A program made the translations under genes and the position numbers. Under the pieces are notes generated by a model, which searched no databases, had not been told where the DNA came from, and saw only the letters and a program-made list of their open reading frames with translations. 64,000 bases of DNA, from NCBI GenBank assembly GCA_013433145.1, contig CM024184.1, positions 2,294,137 to 2,358,136 of the forward strand, given 5' to 3'. This DNA comes from Ascaris suum (lineage: Eukaryota > Nematoda > Chromadorea > Rhabditida > Ascarididae). Of the stretch, positions 14,101 to 38,400 are shown piece after piece (positions within the stretch are counted from its first letter, which is position 1; each line of letters begins with the position of its first letter).

Positions 14101-14962
14101 AAAAAAAACCATGGCACATTAAAAAGTTGTTATTAGTATGCGATGAGCGGAATAAATGAAAGTGGGATGCATTTTTCATTTTCTACTATCTTCGACTGTT
14201 CTTTGACGCTAATATAGTTGGGAAAATTACAGTGGATCAGTCCTGGAGCTGCAGCTGCATGTAAATATATTTACTGATCTAAATCTGTAGGGTCTCACCC
14301 GTATTGTGCAAGTAAGATGTGATTACCTGTATGCGTATGTGTTCATCTTTGGGTCCCTCTGTCTGCCCGTCTGCTCGAAGTCTACAACTAAACAACTATT
14401 CAAGCCAGAGTCGTAAAAACTTCATGGATATGATGCATTTACATCCGAAAACACGATGAAATTTCATTTTTAATTCTCTGACATACAATTGAAAAATTCA
14501 TATTTTTAATTATTTATCGTTTTACATCAAAATTTAATTAGCAATAGATAATTTAGCTTTAAAATAATATCTATAAATAATAATAAATTTTATCTTTGAG
14601 GAATAACACTGTTGACGACAATAATCTATTGGCGAAAGGCGTCACATTCGGAAATGCGAAATGATAGCAGTGTTATGTTAACGATGGCAACAATCCTACT
14701 CTCATATACGATTTTTTGGTGTTTTCCAGCGATACTCTATCTTAGCGGTGTTATCGTTCATACAAAACAAGCAATTTTTGGTACTCTTACTTCATTTCTA
14801 TCGTTTGGATCGGGAATTTTTGCATCATTGAATCCATTTTTATTTTTATGGAAACATCAAGAATTTCGTGCAAATTCATTCAAACTTTTTTGCTCACAAA
14901 AAAATTACGTAGAAAATTATATTACAATAAAAGTTGCCAGCATAACAACTTCTAAAATTTAG
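11187..14962 (+). CDS. Srsx-family serpentine chemoreceptor, complete, 304 aa
   Basis: Five exons, 11187-11352, 12128-12321, 13029-13149, 13888-13959 and 14601-14962, join in phase at GT..AG borders to give 304 residues, a normal Srsx length. Seven hydrophobic helices are visible. TM1 carries GNGIAVF, TM2 LGFSDLLLG, and TM3 ends in the DRL motif (residues 106-108, the DRY position) followed by LTYRRL. Cys82 before TM3 and Cys158 in the second extracellular loop can form the conserved disulfide. TM6 reads SYTIFWCFP and TM7 ends NPFLFLW (NPxxY variant). Such receptors sit in the plasma membrane of nematode neurons and sense small molecules; the ligand is unknown. A polyadenylation signal AATAAA lies at 14990-14995. 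The start ATG at 11187 sits just before TM1. Confidence 0.85.
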
Positions 14963-14989
14963 AAATTCAATAATACAATTTGAGAATTA

Positions 14990-14995
14990 AATAAA
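14990..14995 (+). terminator. Polyadenylation signal of the Srsx-like gene
   Basis: AATAAA 28 nt downstream of the stop codon at 14960-14962. A long (TA)n array starts 65 bp further on. Confidence 0.6.
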
Positions 14996-15051
14996 ATTTT
15001 TGAAACATTGCGAATACATTAAAAGGGAAAATTCTTCGATTAAAACCATTC

Positions 15052-17800
<2,749 letters not shown>

Positions 17801-17832
17801 AAATAGCTGACCAGCAGCTACCTTGACTATGT

Positions 17833-22563
<4,731 letters not shown>

Positions 22564-22599
22564 TGAACGTCCTAAAATTGTCATTGTTTCTTCGAACAT

Positions 22600-23033
22600 C
22601 TCGGCTAGTGGATTTAATCAGAAACGGAAATATCATTGTGGAATTTGGCTAGTTGCCAAATCTTATTTCAGAAAACTCGCTGACCTTCAGAAAAAATTTG
22701 CGAATACAAACTTTTAGGCATAAAAATTTCTTGGAATTGAATTCGTCTAAAATTTCTCTGATGTGTTATACCATCATGCTAACAATTAACTAAATATGCA
22801 TGATAAAGTGAACGTTGTGTCGTAATTTAAATGAATGTATTCAATTAAATAACTATTAGAAAATTTAAATAAATGTTTGAAAACTTTTGAACTAAATATT
22901 CGCTAAAAGTTACCTCAACTTTTTAGACGTTAAGTATAGTAATGGACATAAATGTGCATATTTCATCGAGAAAACTACGTGAATGAAAAGTATATATATT
23001 GCAATTTTCAATGAATAATCCAGCGATAATCAA

Positions 23034-23098
<65 letters not shown>

Positions 23099-24750
23099 AA
23101 TATGTGAGACATGAACGAGAGAAGCATTTTATACCTTCAAATGATTTGCTAGCAAATTTTTCGAAAATTTTTTAAAGCGGAAATTTTAGAAAACAATAAA
23201 ATCAAAATCTTGCTGAAAATCCAACAAGTTGGAGCTACATGGAGTCAATAATAAATTTAAATCTATAAAAAAGTCATCAAATAGCAAACTACTATTCAAT
23301 CAAATTAGAGACTCGACTATCATAGTACCTGAGCGAGCGTATGAGACACTGAACTAAAGACTCAGAAAATTGGAAAAAATATATATATAACAAAAATTTA
23401 TTAAAAATATAAAAAATATCGTGCAAGCGGTTGATAAAGAGCAGAAATATTACAATATAGATGCACCTCTTGTGATTAGGAGTTTAATTTCAATGGAGAA
23501 ATAAAGTAGGTGCAAAAGCAACGGGAACTATATAACGATCGTGAGGACGAGTATGATAATCAACTCATCATTATTGCCAGATTGCCAACAGCTGATAAAG
23601 CTGAGTTGATTCGAGATCGATCATCCAAGGGCGACCAAAAGCTCTTTACATTTTCATACGTATAAAAAGTTCTTTTTTTTTACAGTAACAACCCACGATA
23701 ATGGATTGCAATAAATTGCGATAGATCAACAGTGGGGATAGTTCAAAATATATCGGCAATGACTATGTTGTTTACATGAGAAGCAATAAGAGTACATTGT
23801 GTTAAGAGTTGCCGCTCTTTATTTGAATACACTCAAATAGGATTTCGAAGCTTTTCATCACAAAGAATCGAGAAAATCTTTTCGAATTAATGAAATATGA
23901 GATTTCAATTTTAAAGAATATGTATAATATTTTAGAAAATAATATTGAAATTCGAATGACTTTTATAACGTTTAATTTTTGTTTGCAAATAGCAAAATTT
24001 CGAGCATTCGTTTGAATAATAGTGATTTTTAAAAGTTCGAGTAAAAATTTGCAATTATAAAATGCAAAAAAAAAAATTCGAATAAAAAATCGATTGAATA
24101 ACTAATTGGAATTTCCAATCGCCTACGGCTATAACGTTGAATTTTTCAGCAAAAAAGATATTTGCAAATGAAATAAAAAGGCAAATTTAGAATCTAATAA
24201 AATTATGAGAATTAAGAAAGAGCGCTATATTGAAGAAATTAGATTAACCTTTAAAAAATTTTTCTTTTAGAGAGAATTCTGAAAAAATATGAATTTAGAC
24301 GAGTAGAAACTATGTTTAAATAGTGTAGAAAAAATTATTTGATGAGAAATCGACAAATAATTCAAACCTATTGCAGTTCATCTTCTCCGTTTATCCATTT
24401 ATCTTCATTTTCTCTTCTCATTTCTTTCGATGATCACACTGAATTCGCCATTGAAGGGCTAATAAAATGTCGAGACAATCAAATATAATTATTGATTTCG
24501 GTCATTGATATATGAGGTGCTTGTGTGCGTCCATCTATCCGTTTATTTTCATATTTATCTAGATTTCAAGCGGTCGGTCGCTCATGTTTGCATATTTCAT
24601 CAAAACTCGTTTGGTTGGTCACCCGTCAAATTTTCTAGTGAACTAAATACAGTAAGTTAATTAATTTATTTATATGTACATACAAGTGCCGGTATTCGTT
24701 GAGGCCTTTGTTACCTGCCTATATTATAGACGCAAATATACTTTTCAGTC
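22600..24750. other. Intergenic AT-rich sequence between the paralogue and the next candidate gene
   Basis: No supported exon. It contains a 60-bp (TA)n array at 23036-23095 and many poly-A and poly-T runs. Confidence 0.45.
23036..23095. repeat. (TA)n microsatellite
   Basis: TA array of about 60 bp, the shortest of the seven long arrays. Confidence 0.95.
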
Positions 24751-24792
24751 ATGAATGTGGTTATTTTCATCAAGCACAGACAGCAGTATTCC

Positions 24793-25155
24793 TCACGAGG
24801 GCGTCATTAGCATAGGTGCCAGAAAGGAAAAGGATACTGTAAGAAGAGTAGCATGGATGGATATTTGTCCGATGTGATTGCCCTTTTCTATCAGAGGCTC
24901 TCGACGGCTTCGTGGTTTAACCTCAAAATCATAGCCATCAAATAACATCCATGGAAGAGAGAGGTAGAGGGAACTTATGGACCGATGAATTCTTCACCTA
25001 ATCTCTGAATCGATCTGCCAAGCCCACCGATTTTTTGACAAATTATAAATGCGGCAATGAATGCCTCATTGAGGTAGGTACAAACTCCTGAGGGGACTCA
25101 CCAGTATAATCGAGGACTCATCGGTTGGACCTCCCATTGATGTCCCATCACTCAT
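24793..25155 (-). CDS. Possible small two-exon gene, function unknown
   Basis: Exon 25102-25155 opens with ATG and encodes MSDGTSMGGPTDESSIIL up to a consensus donor GTGAGT. In the same phase, exon 24793-24921 follows acceptor ATTTTGAG behind a pyrimidine-rich tract and encodes VKPRSRREPLIEKGN and further residues up to TGA, giving about 60 aa. A donor-like GTATCC inside the second exon could lead on to other exons. The surrounding 24.7-25.3 kb is richer in GC than its flanks, as expected of coding sequence. No domain is recognised. The basic RSRREP could be a processing site but there is no clear signal peptide. Confidence 0.4.
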
Positions 25156-25299
25156 TGTCACGGAAAGCGAATCACGAACATTCCAAACGTATCATGCATC
25201 AATATCGTCTCACAGCGAAACCCCGAGCTATTAGAAAACCATCAAGCCATAGCATCCCCCTTCGGACCGATGCAAAAGAGATTGCTAACAAATGACATT

Positions 25300-30100
<4,801 letters not shown>

Positions 30101-30174
30101 AGAGGTAGCGATCAAGTTTCCTTTTTATTTTTAAGCGATGAAATGTTGTGATAAAACAAAAAAAGGATCCGAAA

Positions 30175-30180
30175 TTTATT
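30175..30180 (-). terminator. Polyadenylation signal of PI-3
   Basis: AATAAA on the minus strand, 22 nt beyond the PI-3 stop codon (30203-30205). Confidence 0.8.
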
Positions 30181-30202
30181 GCTGATACAACTTAGAAAGT
30201 AT

Positions 30203-33200
30203 TTATTGTACAGTGCAAAAACTCGGCGGTGGAGGAGGTGATAGCCCACCTGCGGGAACAGCTCCGTGTGGCATTCCAGATGAAGGTGGTTGCTAAAAAA
30301 AAGGCATCAATCAATGGAATCACAGGTACTGAATATATTCTAGAACCGTAAATTAAGGCCTCGTTATACCAACGATCAGTCATCATCCTTGACCTGAGAG
30401 GAGAAACTAAATTATTATAAACTGCTATAATAACGCCATTCTTCGATAGATTTGACACCAGGTGCTTAGCCACCATTAGCGTTGATTGAATATCGGGAAA
30501 AATGTTTTTTCTCGGTCACTCATTATAGCCACCTAACTTTCAAATATGTAAGAATTTTTTTAAAAACTAAAAAGTAATTGTAGAGAAAAAACTAATTAAA
30601 GTGATTGTAGTAATTTTAATTAAAGTAATTGTAGAAAGCTGAGGAAAAGGACAATATAGGTGATCATTATGCCCGGTCTCATGAGTGCCCTCGAATGCAT
30701 ATCACGGAACATAATATCAAACTGAGAGCATGCAAGCTGCCATCACCTATGATACAAGCTTATAGAACAAGGCAATTAAGATCTTCCTCCAGATCCTCTC
30801 GCATTGTGTCACTCATTCACCTCCCACCGTCCTCGTTCCTCGCCTCTCCATAGTCTGTTTGCCTATGCTTTCCCATTGGTCGAACAAATGCTAAATGGAA
30901 AAGCCAGTTTAAGACTGTCAAATATTTGTATAAGGTAATCCCGAAGTATTTCACGACCTAAGCATATGCAGAACTAAGTGCTCGAAAAAAAATTTCGTCG
31001 TCATTAAATTCTAAGTGGACAAATCCTCACAAATTGAAGAGTAAAATGAGCTTACATTTTCTTGCTGCTCTTCGAAGGCGGCTATTTTTTCTCTGAACGT
31101 TTGCACTTCAGCATGATCTTTAGCTGTGAGGTCACGAACATATTTCTGATCTATGAATAATTTATTGCCCTTAAATATAAGGTAATTTAAGCGAATAATT
31201 CTGTATGAATTTTTTCAAAAAAGCAAAAAATTGAAAAATCTCATTCCATCGAATTTATTGCTAAATGGAAATAAATTCAGATCAATTCAGTGTGATTAAA
31301 ACGTTTATTTTTTCTTAAAGTGCAATGAACTTTACTTTTTATGCCATACTGTTAATAAATGATTGCTATGTACGAGTTATACTTTTGATGATTACGAATA
31401 AATACGATTTTTCTTTTCACTATTGTGAAACCAGTTGAGATTTTTACGAAAGTCACTTTCCATTTTCAATAAAAATGCATTTTCTTGATTCCAATTTTTA
31501 CTTTTTTTTTTCATTTCCGGTTGTTTCTTTTTGAGACTCTTTATTACGTTCATGTGATGCTATATTACATGAAGCAAAAGATGATCGAACCACTGTGCAC
31601 AATTTAAAAAGTTAAGAAGTAACGTGATGAAGTCGATTGAAACGATGCACACTATTTTAGTGGAAAAATTCCATCATTCAGTCGCATAATTATCAAATTT
31701 TTTAATGGCATACAAAGCTTTAAATGGTACCTCAATTGTCTTGTAAGTGTTATTAGAATCTGTCTTTAGTCATGACTATAAAATGAAGAATAAGCTATTT
31801 TTGATAAATTGACCGGCTAAAGAACTCAATTGCATAACCAGTAAATTTCAAAATGACCACTTCATCTTTTTACTAAATGACCAGTCTCTTCTTACTAGAT
31901 GACCAATCCATCTTTGGCAAAATTACCGTTTTATCAACGTTTCTCGTAGTCTAGGTTTATCTAACATGTTTATGTTGCACTTGCATTTTAAAAAAAATCT
32001 TCAACTATTTTCATTTTTATGAATAAAATTAACTGTGATAGCGATACGAATTTACTCTCCAAGGATAGATCAACAAAGCAAAGTTAATGACGTGTTGTCT
32101 AGAATATATTTCCAAATAATGCATCTCATCGCTCTTAGATGTCTTCTTATTTTAAGGATGTTCTGAATGATTGTTGAAAAAGAACTCGAAAAACAAAACG
32201 TACCAAAACTGAGCAGCCAACGAAATTAAACATTTTCATATCTTGTGGACCACAGAATGGTGGTGGTTTCGTACATGTTGGTGCCATATCGTGTTTCACC
32301 TAAACAAAACAAGCAAATCGATGAAATCAAAGAATTTAGGTCTTTAAATATAATTGCGCTTAACGGCTCTAATGAGGTGAGGGGGGGGGGGGGGGGAGAA
32401 AATGAGGTGCTAGCGAAGGGGGTATAAATATTTGTAAAATGTTTATTGCCATCGAGTGTTACGCATAACAAAGAAGTATGCTATTAGCGAATTTCTTTAT
32501 TATTTACCAAATGCTGTACTACTTATAGCAAATTCCTAGTTATATACTTACTTGTTGAGGTTCTTAACACCCCATATAACCTTAGATATTTTAACAGTTA
32601 TACAGATAATTTGGTTCATTACAATTCAGATGATTCAGTTCATCACATATAGGTTGTCAACAGTTCTTTCGATACTAAGGTAAATGATGGAAAGAGTCGA
32701 TAGACGCACAATATGCAGGAAAACATAGGAATAGGAAGAAGGAATTCGTGAATAAAAAAATTTTCAAACTACTGGCAAATATGAGGAAGATTTCTCGCAT
32801 CAACATATGTTTCGATTCAAAAAAATACTTGAAGTGATCGTGAAAGATGCCATGATGATTTCAGATTCATTACTAATGTGCACTGTGAAACGTTTATTTT
32901 TTTTTGTCAAATGATTAGGCAAAATATTCGCCTCAGTTTACATATTGCAATTTTCACCGTTGAACTATCACGTATTATATCTGAATTGATCAATTGGTAA
33001 TAAATTTAACGGCATCCTTTCTTCATTTTAAAGAGAATTCACTGTCAGATCGCAAAGTAATTGAAGAAAAATTAAACATCTTTACAAGCTTTTTCGAGTT
33101 ATCAAGAGAGTGGAAAGAAGTGAGATGGGAGAAGAGAAAAAAGGGAGCAAAGTTTATGCGAAGCACTACTAACCCGATTTTGGAAATTTTCTAGGATTCA

Positions 33201-35089
33201 ATAAGAGATAGGCGTTTTCTTGAAGTAAAACTATAAAGAAATGTTTGAAATTATACGATCAGTCGAGAGTGCCAATAATTGCAAACACAACCAACTCGAC
33301 TCTAATAGGCATTCAACGTGTATCGGAATATAACTTCTGCGCTATATCAACATAATTTTACCCATATAATAAACAATGATGATTGAAAAAAAATTCCACA
33401 TAACCAACATTTGTGCAATCTTCAACTCTAGCGGCGAATTCCTTACCCACTTGAATATCATCTCCTTCCAACATCGTCCAAGGCAAATTTGCCACAAAAA
33501 CTTGATTATCCTTTAAAATTAAACATTATCACATTTGGAGTCATTACTTCATTTATTCAATAAAACAACTTTCAGATGAGAATAGAGTACTCCAAGAATG
33601 ATACTCTTCTATATTCCTCAACCTATATAATGTCTTTGATCGGCTGTATATGCAAATTCGGCCTTTTAAATTTCGAAATATCTTTGAGGTGAAGGAAATA
33701 TTATTTGCATAATCAAGAATATGAAGGCAAGAATATTAGCGCATAGCTGGGAAACTAAAATTAAATAAATCTCTTAGAACTGTAAAATTTATTGTAGAAT
33801 TGAATTTATTCAATAACTATAAAATATTGTAGAAATTCTTAATGAATATGAGTTAGAAATAAACATATTTGCATATTCTAAATTTTAAGCATATTGCAAT
33901 GATTATATTTAAATTCAATGAAAATATCCCAACTTAAATGAATAAATGAGAATTATTATCTCATGCAAAAAATACCTCTTTTTTTTAAAATTTAAATATG
34001 CTCATTGTAGTTGCAAAAATAATTCGAGTAAAATATTCGACATTTTTTTAAAGTCATTCGTTTATTTGATAATTAGTAATTTTAAATCTCCTTTTACTTA
34101 CTTTTACATTATTTGAATTTTAAAAATGCAACTTTTTTTTGTTATTTGTAGCAATTCTCTCAGTTAAGGAGTATGCCCAGTTAAATGAGATGAGCAAATC
34201 AGTAAAAGTACGTTTCCTCTCAAGATATTCACATTAATACCGAAGAAATTCTCATAAATTAAAAAAAAAGGAGACATGAATACAGTCGAAATTTTTTCAC
34301 TGTAAAAGCTGTTGATGTTTATGTACTCGCATACGATCATAATATTGTATATGTTTGAACATATAGGCTTGATTTAGTCTAATTTTAGCTCGATTATTAA
34401 AGGTAACCATAGCCTATGCTATAACAGAATTCAAAATTCTCATTGCATTGATAGCAAAAATGTTCAAGATTGCAAGCTCTTACTTTAACTGTACAAATGA
34501 ATGGCCCGGTTGACATACTAAATAGGAATTGACTATAGGCGATGCTTGAGGTCCATAATGAAGCGAGCGATAAACTGTAAAATGAGAAAAATCAGCATTT
34601 CAATCAGGATCGTAATTCTTTTTTTAATCATAAATGAAAAAAAAAATATATATATAACCGCTAGAAAGCTGCTGTATTTTTTTTGTTCATGAGTGTTTTT
34701 GCAACGTCCACCATCTCTTTACTACCGCTACCCCCATCCCCAAGCTCATCCTTCTCACCATCGATCCCCCCTCCCCTCCAACGCAAAGGTACATTTAAAA
34801 ATCGGAAATCCGCCAACTTTATTATCACAAGCAACCTTGCCAGTTATTCAAACAATTTGAGTAATCAGAAGCAAAGAAAAAAGATAAGAATAACTGCACT
34901 GCATGTGGAATCGTGTGGAATACTAAATCGTAAAGGGTCATCAAATTATGCGTCAAGAGTATGCGGCTCAGCTAAGCAAGCCTACAAAATATTTTTTCCG
35001 CGGTAGTTTTATGAGGAATTTGGTGTCGTTTTGAGAGGAACTCGGCAATTGTTTTATGAGGAAATGACATACATAAGCCAAATATGCAT
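30203..35089 (-). CDS. PI-3: Pepsin inhibitor 3 (PI-3, aspin)
   Basis: Secreted tight-binding inhibitor of pepsin and cathepsin E, thought to protect the worm or its eggs and larvae from host proteolysis. Six exons: 35073-35089, 34484-34574, 33409-33510, 32204-32299, 31056-31169 and 30203-30292, all with consensus borders and matching phases. They give 169 residues: signal peptide 1-20 (MHIWLILSLA...SIAYS), then a 149-residue mature chain starting QFLFSMSTGP and ending SFCTVQ. This agrees with my memory of the A. suum protein. Six cysteines form the three known disulfides. The mature N-terminal strand occupies the primed side of the pepsin cleft in the published complex. The two similar sub-domains contain VANLPW and KYVRDLTA. 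The 37-nt leader follows acceptor TTCTTACAG (trans-splicing likely), and AATAAA lies 22 nt after the stop. The first exon has only 17 coding nt. A tandem paralogue lies about 7.6 kb downstream. Confidence 0.97.
32381..32396 (+). repeat. Poly-G tract, 16 nt, in a PI-3 intron
   Basis: Sixteen consecutive G on the plus strand (C-run in the transcript), 82 bp upstream in transcript sense of the exon that starts at 32299. Confidence 0.95.
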
Positions 35090-35126
35090 TTTATGGTGTA
35101 ATATCCAAGTGGTTGGAATCGACAGC

Positions 35127-35135
35127 CTGTAAGAA
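35127..35135 (-). promoter_or_regulatory. Likely spliced-leader acceptor of PI-3
   Basis: Minus-strand TTCTTACAG with cleavage after 35127 leaves a 37-nt leader before the PI-3 ATG at 35089. It fits nematode trans-splicing; no upstream coding exon is visible. Confidence 0.5.
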
Positions 35136-35676
35136 GGATATTTCAATGAGCAATACAAGAATTTGTTTTCAAATTGAGATCGATGATGTTGCAACTTTCA
35201 AAAAAAAATGTTTTTCAAAAACGTTTAATCGAGTCGTCTTCCACTAACATTTGACGACTTTTGGCATATTGAAAGAAAGCGCATAAGCTTTCGGCAACGC
35301 TTTCTGCCATCTATTGCAAAAAAAAACTTTCAGTTTTGATGAGTAATAAAAATGAAATTTGCGGGTTTCGACAGGTTTTGCGTTGCTCTTTCCATGACAG
35401 TCAATATGCTTGTTCCATACTGGAATATATGATATGGATTTCATGTAGTCCCAAATTAAACCCTTATATTTTATATCATCGCTTCGTTCTGCAAGGCAAA
35501 TAATTGAAACACGAATGTTTTCAATCGTTGGTAACTACAAGAAGCATGAAAAAAAAACATTTCAAATTTTTTAACGAATTTGATTCTTTTAGAGTTGGCC
35601 AGAATTTACGAAAAGCGGCAAAAACCCGCCATTAGCGAGAAAGCGACAAAATTGTACACCCCTCAACGGTTAGAAT

Positions 35677-36379
35677 CTATGAAAAAAGAATCGACAAAGT
35701 TCGGTTTGCGAGTTGCCTTAAATCAGAAATAAATTGAACATAGAAGAAGCGATATGCTCGTTCCGTCACGTCCTGAAAGTTAGGCTACTATAATCATTGC
35801 GCGCATTCAGCGAAAATAGAACGCCTACTAAGCCGAGTTTGCGGCTAATCTTGAAGAAATTTGCAGTAACTATAAGAGTGAATAAAGAACAACTTACAAT
35901 TGGCTCAGTAAACTGATCATCTATATAGTCCCAATTTAATGACAGATTCTCACCTTTGCAATATACAGGCAAGCTTCAGAAACGCCACGCGGCACTATTT
36001 TGATCATCGAAAAGCCCCCGGGGGATAAATGGGATCGACAATGGTGGATTATTTGGCGAACAAAAATGTAAATATTGATGCAAACCTCGCAACTAAAATA
36101 ACATGCAGAAAATTATCAGTCAAATGGATCAGAAATAAATGCTGCAAAAGTGGCATTGCTTGCCCCCAAATTCCACTGTTTGAGTTCATTGTACAGTTCG
36201 AGCTACAATCTATATATGGCTATGCTTTACGCTGTAATATGAACACTATACTCCAACGACATGACAGCTGACGGCAACAGCAGTTTGAAGTAAACGGATA
36301 TTTTCTTGCGCCAATTAACAGCAGTTGCTAAATTTTCAAAGAATCCAACCTCTAACGAAGTGAAACCTATGGAACTCAT
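35677..36379 (-). CDS. Three-exon orphan gene, 120 aa
   Basis: Exons 36252-36379, 35954-36092 and 35677-35772 join in phase. Acceptors are GTTTTAG directly before the ATG, TTATTTTAG and CTTTCAG; donors are GTATAG and GTGAGA. The product starts MSSIGFTSLEVGFFENL, contains CEVCINIYIFVRQ and PGGFSMIKIVPRG, and ends LANRTLSILFS. There is no signal peptide and no recognised domain; two moderately hydrophobic stretches occur but no clear membrane helix. A second frame of exon 2 is also long and open apart from one TGA, but only the frame given here matches both neighbouring phases. The gene starts 0.6 kb upstream of PI-3 exon 1 in transcript sense, on the same strand. Function unknown. Confidence 0.5.
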
Positions 36380-36399
36380 CTAAAACTACCTACAAGTAA

Positions 36400-38400
36400 A
36401 GGTATTTTCGCTGTAGAACTGATACTTTTTAATAAGAACTTCTATTATATCGCATGCAAAAAAAAAAGATATTTTAAAGCAAAACGCAAGCAAAAACAAA
36501 ATGAAAAAATCGAAAGTCACTATCTCATTCGATATTACCACTTCAAAAATATTTGAATAAAAGTGTGATTACCGCACATTCCCTAGAAAATAATAAATTT
36601 TAAGGAGCGCCTTCAAAGTAGAAAAATTACACAACAATGTGCCATCGATGCGCAATATATCTTTGACTATGTTACGAGTGAACGTTGTACTTTAAATGAA
36701 GAGAAACGAAAGCAGCTACAGAATACGAAAACATTGAGAGATACAATGAAAACAAAAAAAAAAATAACGAGGAAAAAATAAATATCGACATTGACTACGT
36801 GTAATCTATCAAAAATTATACTTTTACTGCATACTCAACATTCAAAAATAGAATATATAGATGATATTCTTCGACGAGAATAAATGAAAAGAAAGAAAAT
36901 TTCGAAATGTAAGAAAAATTTCAATCGAAATAGAGATAGCGAAATAGCGAAATAGCGAAATAGCAAAAATGTTAGAAATTAGCGAAATAGCGAAATAGCA
37001 AAAATGTTAGAAATAGCGAAAAAAAAATGAAAAAGTTTACAAAATCAGTCATAAAATCTTCAAAGTTTATGAGAAAATAGCTAAATAGCACGAGAAATTG
37101 AATACTACAAATTGCAGCAGATATATTGAATTCACTTTTGAGACATAAAACTTTGGCATTAGATGAAAAATTATAACTAGAGGAAAAAAAAACCACCGGT
37201 AAACCATTAATACCCTAAGAACACCTCTCATCGTAGCAGTGATATTCAACCGAGGAAAGTTACATCATTCTATTTCTGCAACATTTACAAAAATTCGTTT
37301 TCAACTAGATATTTTTCTTCATTACATTTTTTTTCAGCGTTCAACTTCAAAAATTTTCAAGCAAAATTCATTAATGCGAATCATTTTTTCAATGTGAAGC
37401 AGATTTCTGAGTCCTTGCTCAGTTTGGCGTTGATTTGAATAGGTCAACGATATTGTAGCTTATTTCCTCTTTCACCGATTGGGCATTTGCATTGAATATG
37501 AAAATTTCTAACAAAATTCCTAAGTTGTTTATTTACGAAAAGAACTTTGATGTGCTTTATCGTGACGAATCGCTCTTTAAAATGTCAGAATATTCTCTTG
37601 GCTGTTTGTTTAAACGAACAGAGAATTTTATATGGTCCAAAATTTCAAATAAGAATTAAGGACAGATATAATGTGTGCCAAAAGTAGTTTTTAGTGATTT
37701 TTCGCAAGGAAAAATATGAATTATTGTTTTGTTTCTCGTATAAATTAATAGTCTTTCTGATAGTACTCTGTATTGTAGGAGGTTTTTTGCTAATTATCTC
37801 GACATTTAATATCCATTATATAACTATGCTTATAATTTCGCTATTCTGCAAAACAACTTTGATTCATTCTCTCTATGAGCGAAATTATGGCGCTTAAATT
37901 TTTCTTGTGAGAACTTTCATGTAGTTCATGTCAACATTCGGTATGATTATTTGCTCAGATTAAGAGGTGAGGTTCTCTCTACTGAAGATTCTGTTCGTGA
38001 TCTTCTTATTAAGAATTGGCCTTAAACTTCACTATTTGTGAAAAGTCGTCGAAAATTGGAAACTTTATTCTCGACATTTTGCAATATATTGAGTACCTTC
38101 CTCTAATAGTGCACTAATTTCATAGCTGATATCAGTTCCTTAGATAATTCAGAAACGCTTCGCTTATTTTGCTTTTCGCAAGAATTTTCATGCTCCCGGC
38201 TAAGCAAATTACATCACAATATTGTCTACCTTAAACTCGCATCATTGGAATGTTGCATGCTGAAATTCGAGACATGACCCTTTCTTATGAAATCATGTGT
38301 GGCTTTTCCTACATTCTACGATAAGAAATGTTGCAATCTGCCCATCGGCAAAGTGGATGCTGCTACTATTTTTGGTTCGATAGAATATATTGAAGTATAA
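36400..38400. other. Intergenic AT-rich sequence with an 8-mer repeat
   Basis: No supported exon. It holds the AGCGAAAT tandem repeat at about 36926-37022 and otherwise AT-rich unique sequence. Confidence 0.45.
36926..37022. repeat. Degenerate tandem repeat of an 8-mer AGCGAAAT
   Basis: The unit AGCGAAAT recurs several times in a row. A longer unit of about 33 bp containing GCAAAAATGTTAGAAAT is itself duplicated, which indicates nested expansion. Confidence 0.85.

Noticed and set aside
35898..36092. Alternative reading of the orphan gene exon with one in-frame TGA, considered as a nonsense mutation or selenocysteine codon
   Set aside because: The other frame (exon 35954-36092) has no stop and matches the phases of both neighbouring exons, so no special explanation for the TGA is needed.
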